From Defluviitaleaceae bacterium (GTDB lineage Bacteria; Bacillota; Clostridia; Lachnospirales; WQUN01), in the NCBI GenBank assembly GCA_009786685.1, contig WQRQ01000006.1:1-49472 (forward strand): a stretch of DNA of 49,472 nucleotides, read 5' to 3'. Below, one piece after another: positions 49,424 through 49,472 of the stretch. The translations under genes and the position numbers were made by a program. The notes beneath the pieces are model-generated. The model was given only the letters and a program-made list of their open reading frames with translations. It ran no database searches and was not told the DNA's origin. The first letter of the stretch is position 1. Each line of letters starts with the position of its first letter.

Positions 49424-49472
49424 AGCGCGACACGGTGAGGAAGCGGAAGCGGGCTTTGCCCGCTGTAGCGGC
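49373..49472. repeat. Hairpin element B2 (cut by window end)
   Basis: CGGCTCCGGAGCCG (49399-49412) and GTGTCGCGC-taaa-GCGCGACAC (49412-49433) are followed by GGTGAGGAAG and GGGCTTTGCCC. In reverse complement the fixed parts match B1, while the hairpin is different in sequence and longer. It overlaps the mrpE 3' end. Confidence 0.65.

Overview
The window looks like a chromosomal contig from a spore-forming Clostridia-class Firmicute, close to Lachnospirales in style but not assignable by eye. The case rests on a CotD-like coat protein, Csp-like subtilases, long-form HPF, HelD, heterodimeric ABC exporters, strong AGGAGG ribosome binding sites and Gram-positive intrinsic terminators. Housekeeping operons are interrupted by one small integrative element, toxin-antitoxin type modules and many hairpin-forming repeats.

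Layout. 1-3.4 kb: end of a WG-repeat protein, a sugar isomerase/epimerase-like TIM barrel, a small YtxH-like gene that is easily missed, and RNase R. 3.4-6.7 kb: tRNA-Gln carrying a ~3.2 kb integrative element with a repressor, an activator-like XRE protein, an excisionase-like protein, a 53-residue ORF and a tyrosine integrase, bounded by 38-bp att repeats. 6.7-11.7 kb: an O-methyltransferase, then an isoprenoid operon in which IspH is fused to a trans-polyprenyl diphosphate synthase and followed by UppS, a membrane metallophosphoesterase and a proline-rich protein. 11.9-16.6 kb: two subtilases translationally coupled to a SpoIID-like/peptidoglycan-binding protein, plus a small paralogue of its N-terminal domain. 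16.7-20 kb: an XRE/DUF6442 pair flanked by a duplicated metY 3' fragment, then metY and metA (O-acetylhomoserine route to homocysteine). 20-25 kb: DUF1062, a P-loop kinase, an acyltransferase, a membrane protein, CotD, a class A beta-lactamase-like hydrolase and tRNA-Leu. 25.4-32.3 kb: HepT/MntA, a double-receiver response regulator, a large hybrid histidine kinase and HelD. 33-40 kb: a membrane protein, a chemoreceptor and the hpf-rdgB-yfcE-recJ run. 40-42.2 kb: an XRE regulator divergent from an RRNPP-type peptide receptor whose 3' end overlaps a tiny secreted-peptide gene. 42.2-49.4 kb: plsY, an AbrB/truncated PIN pair, der, an ABC exporter pair and mrpE.

The two most notable signals are these. 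(1) The RRNPP receptor with its overlapping exported pro-peptide (40749-42166) is a probable, apparently undescribed quorum-sensing cassette. (2) A family of ~165-200 nt structured elements includes two copies at 32403-32573 and 33614-33788 that keep 18-19 nt blocks identical while all three of their stems differ in sequence and remain paired. That is the covariation pattern expected of a structured RNA or a hairpin mobile element. Related or analogous hairpins lie at 25253-25417 and 43622-43815, and another hairpin family at 38337-38446 and 49373-49472. A separate 44-bp repeat occurs four times, three of them next to these elements.

All homology statements come from motif recognition. No database search or folding program was run.
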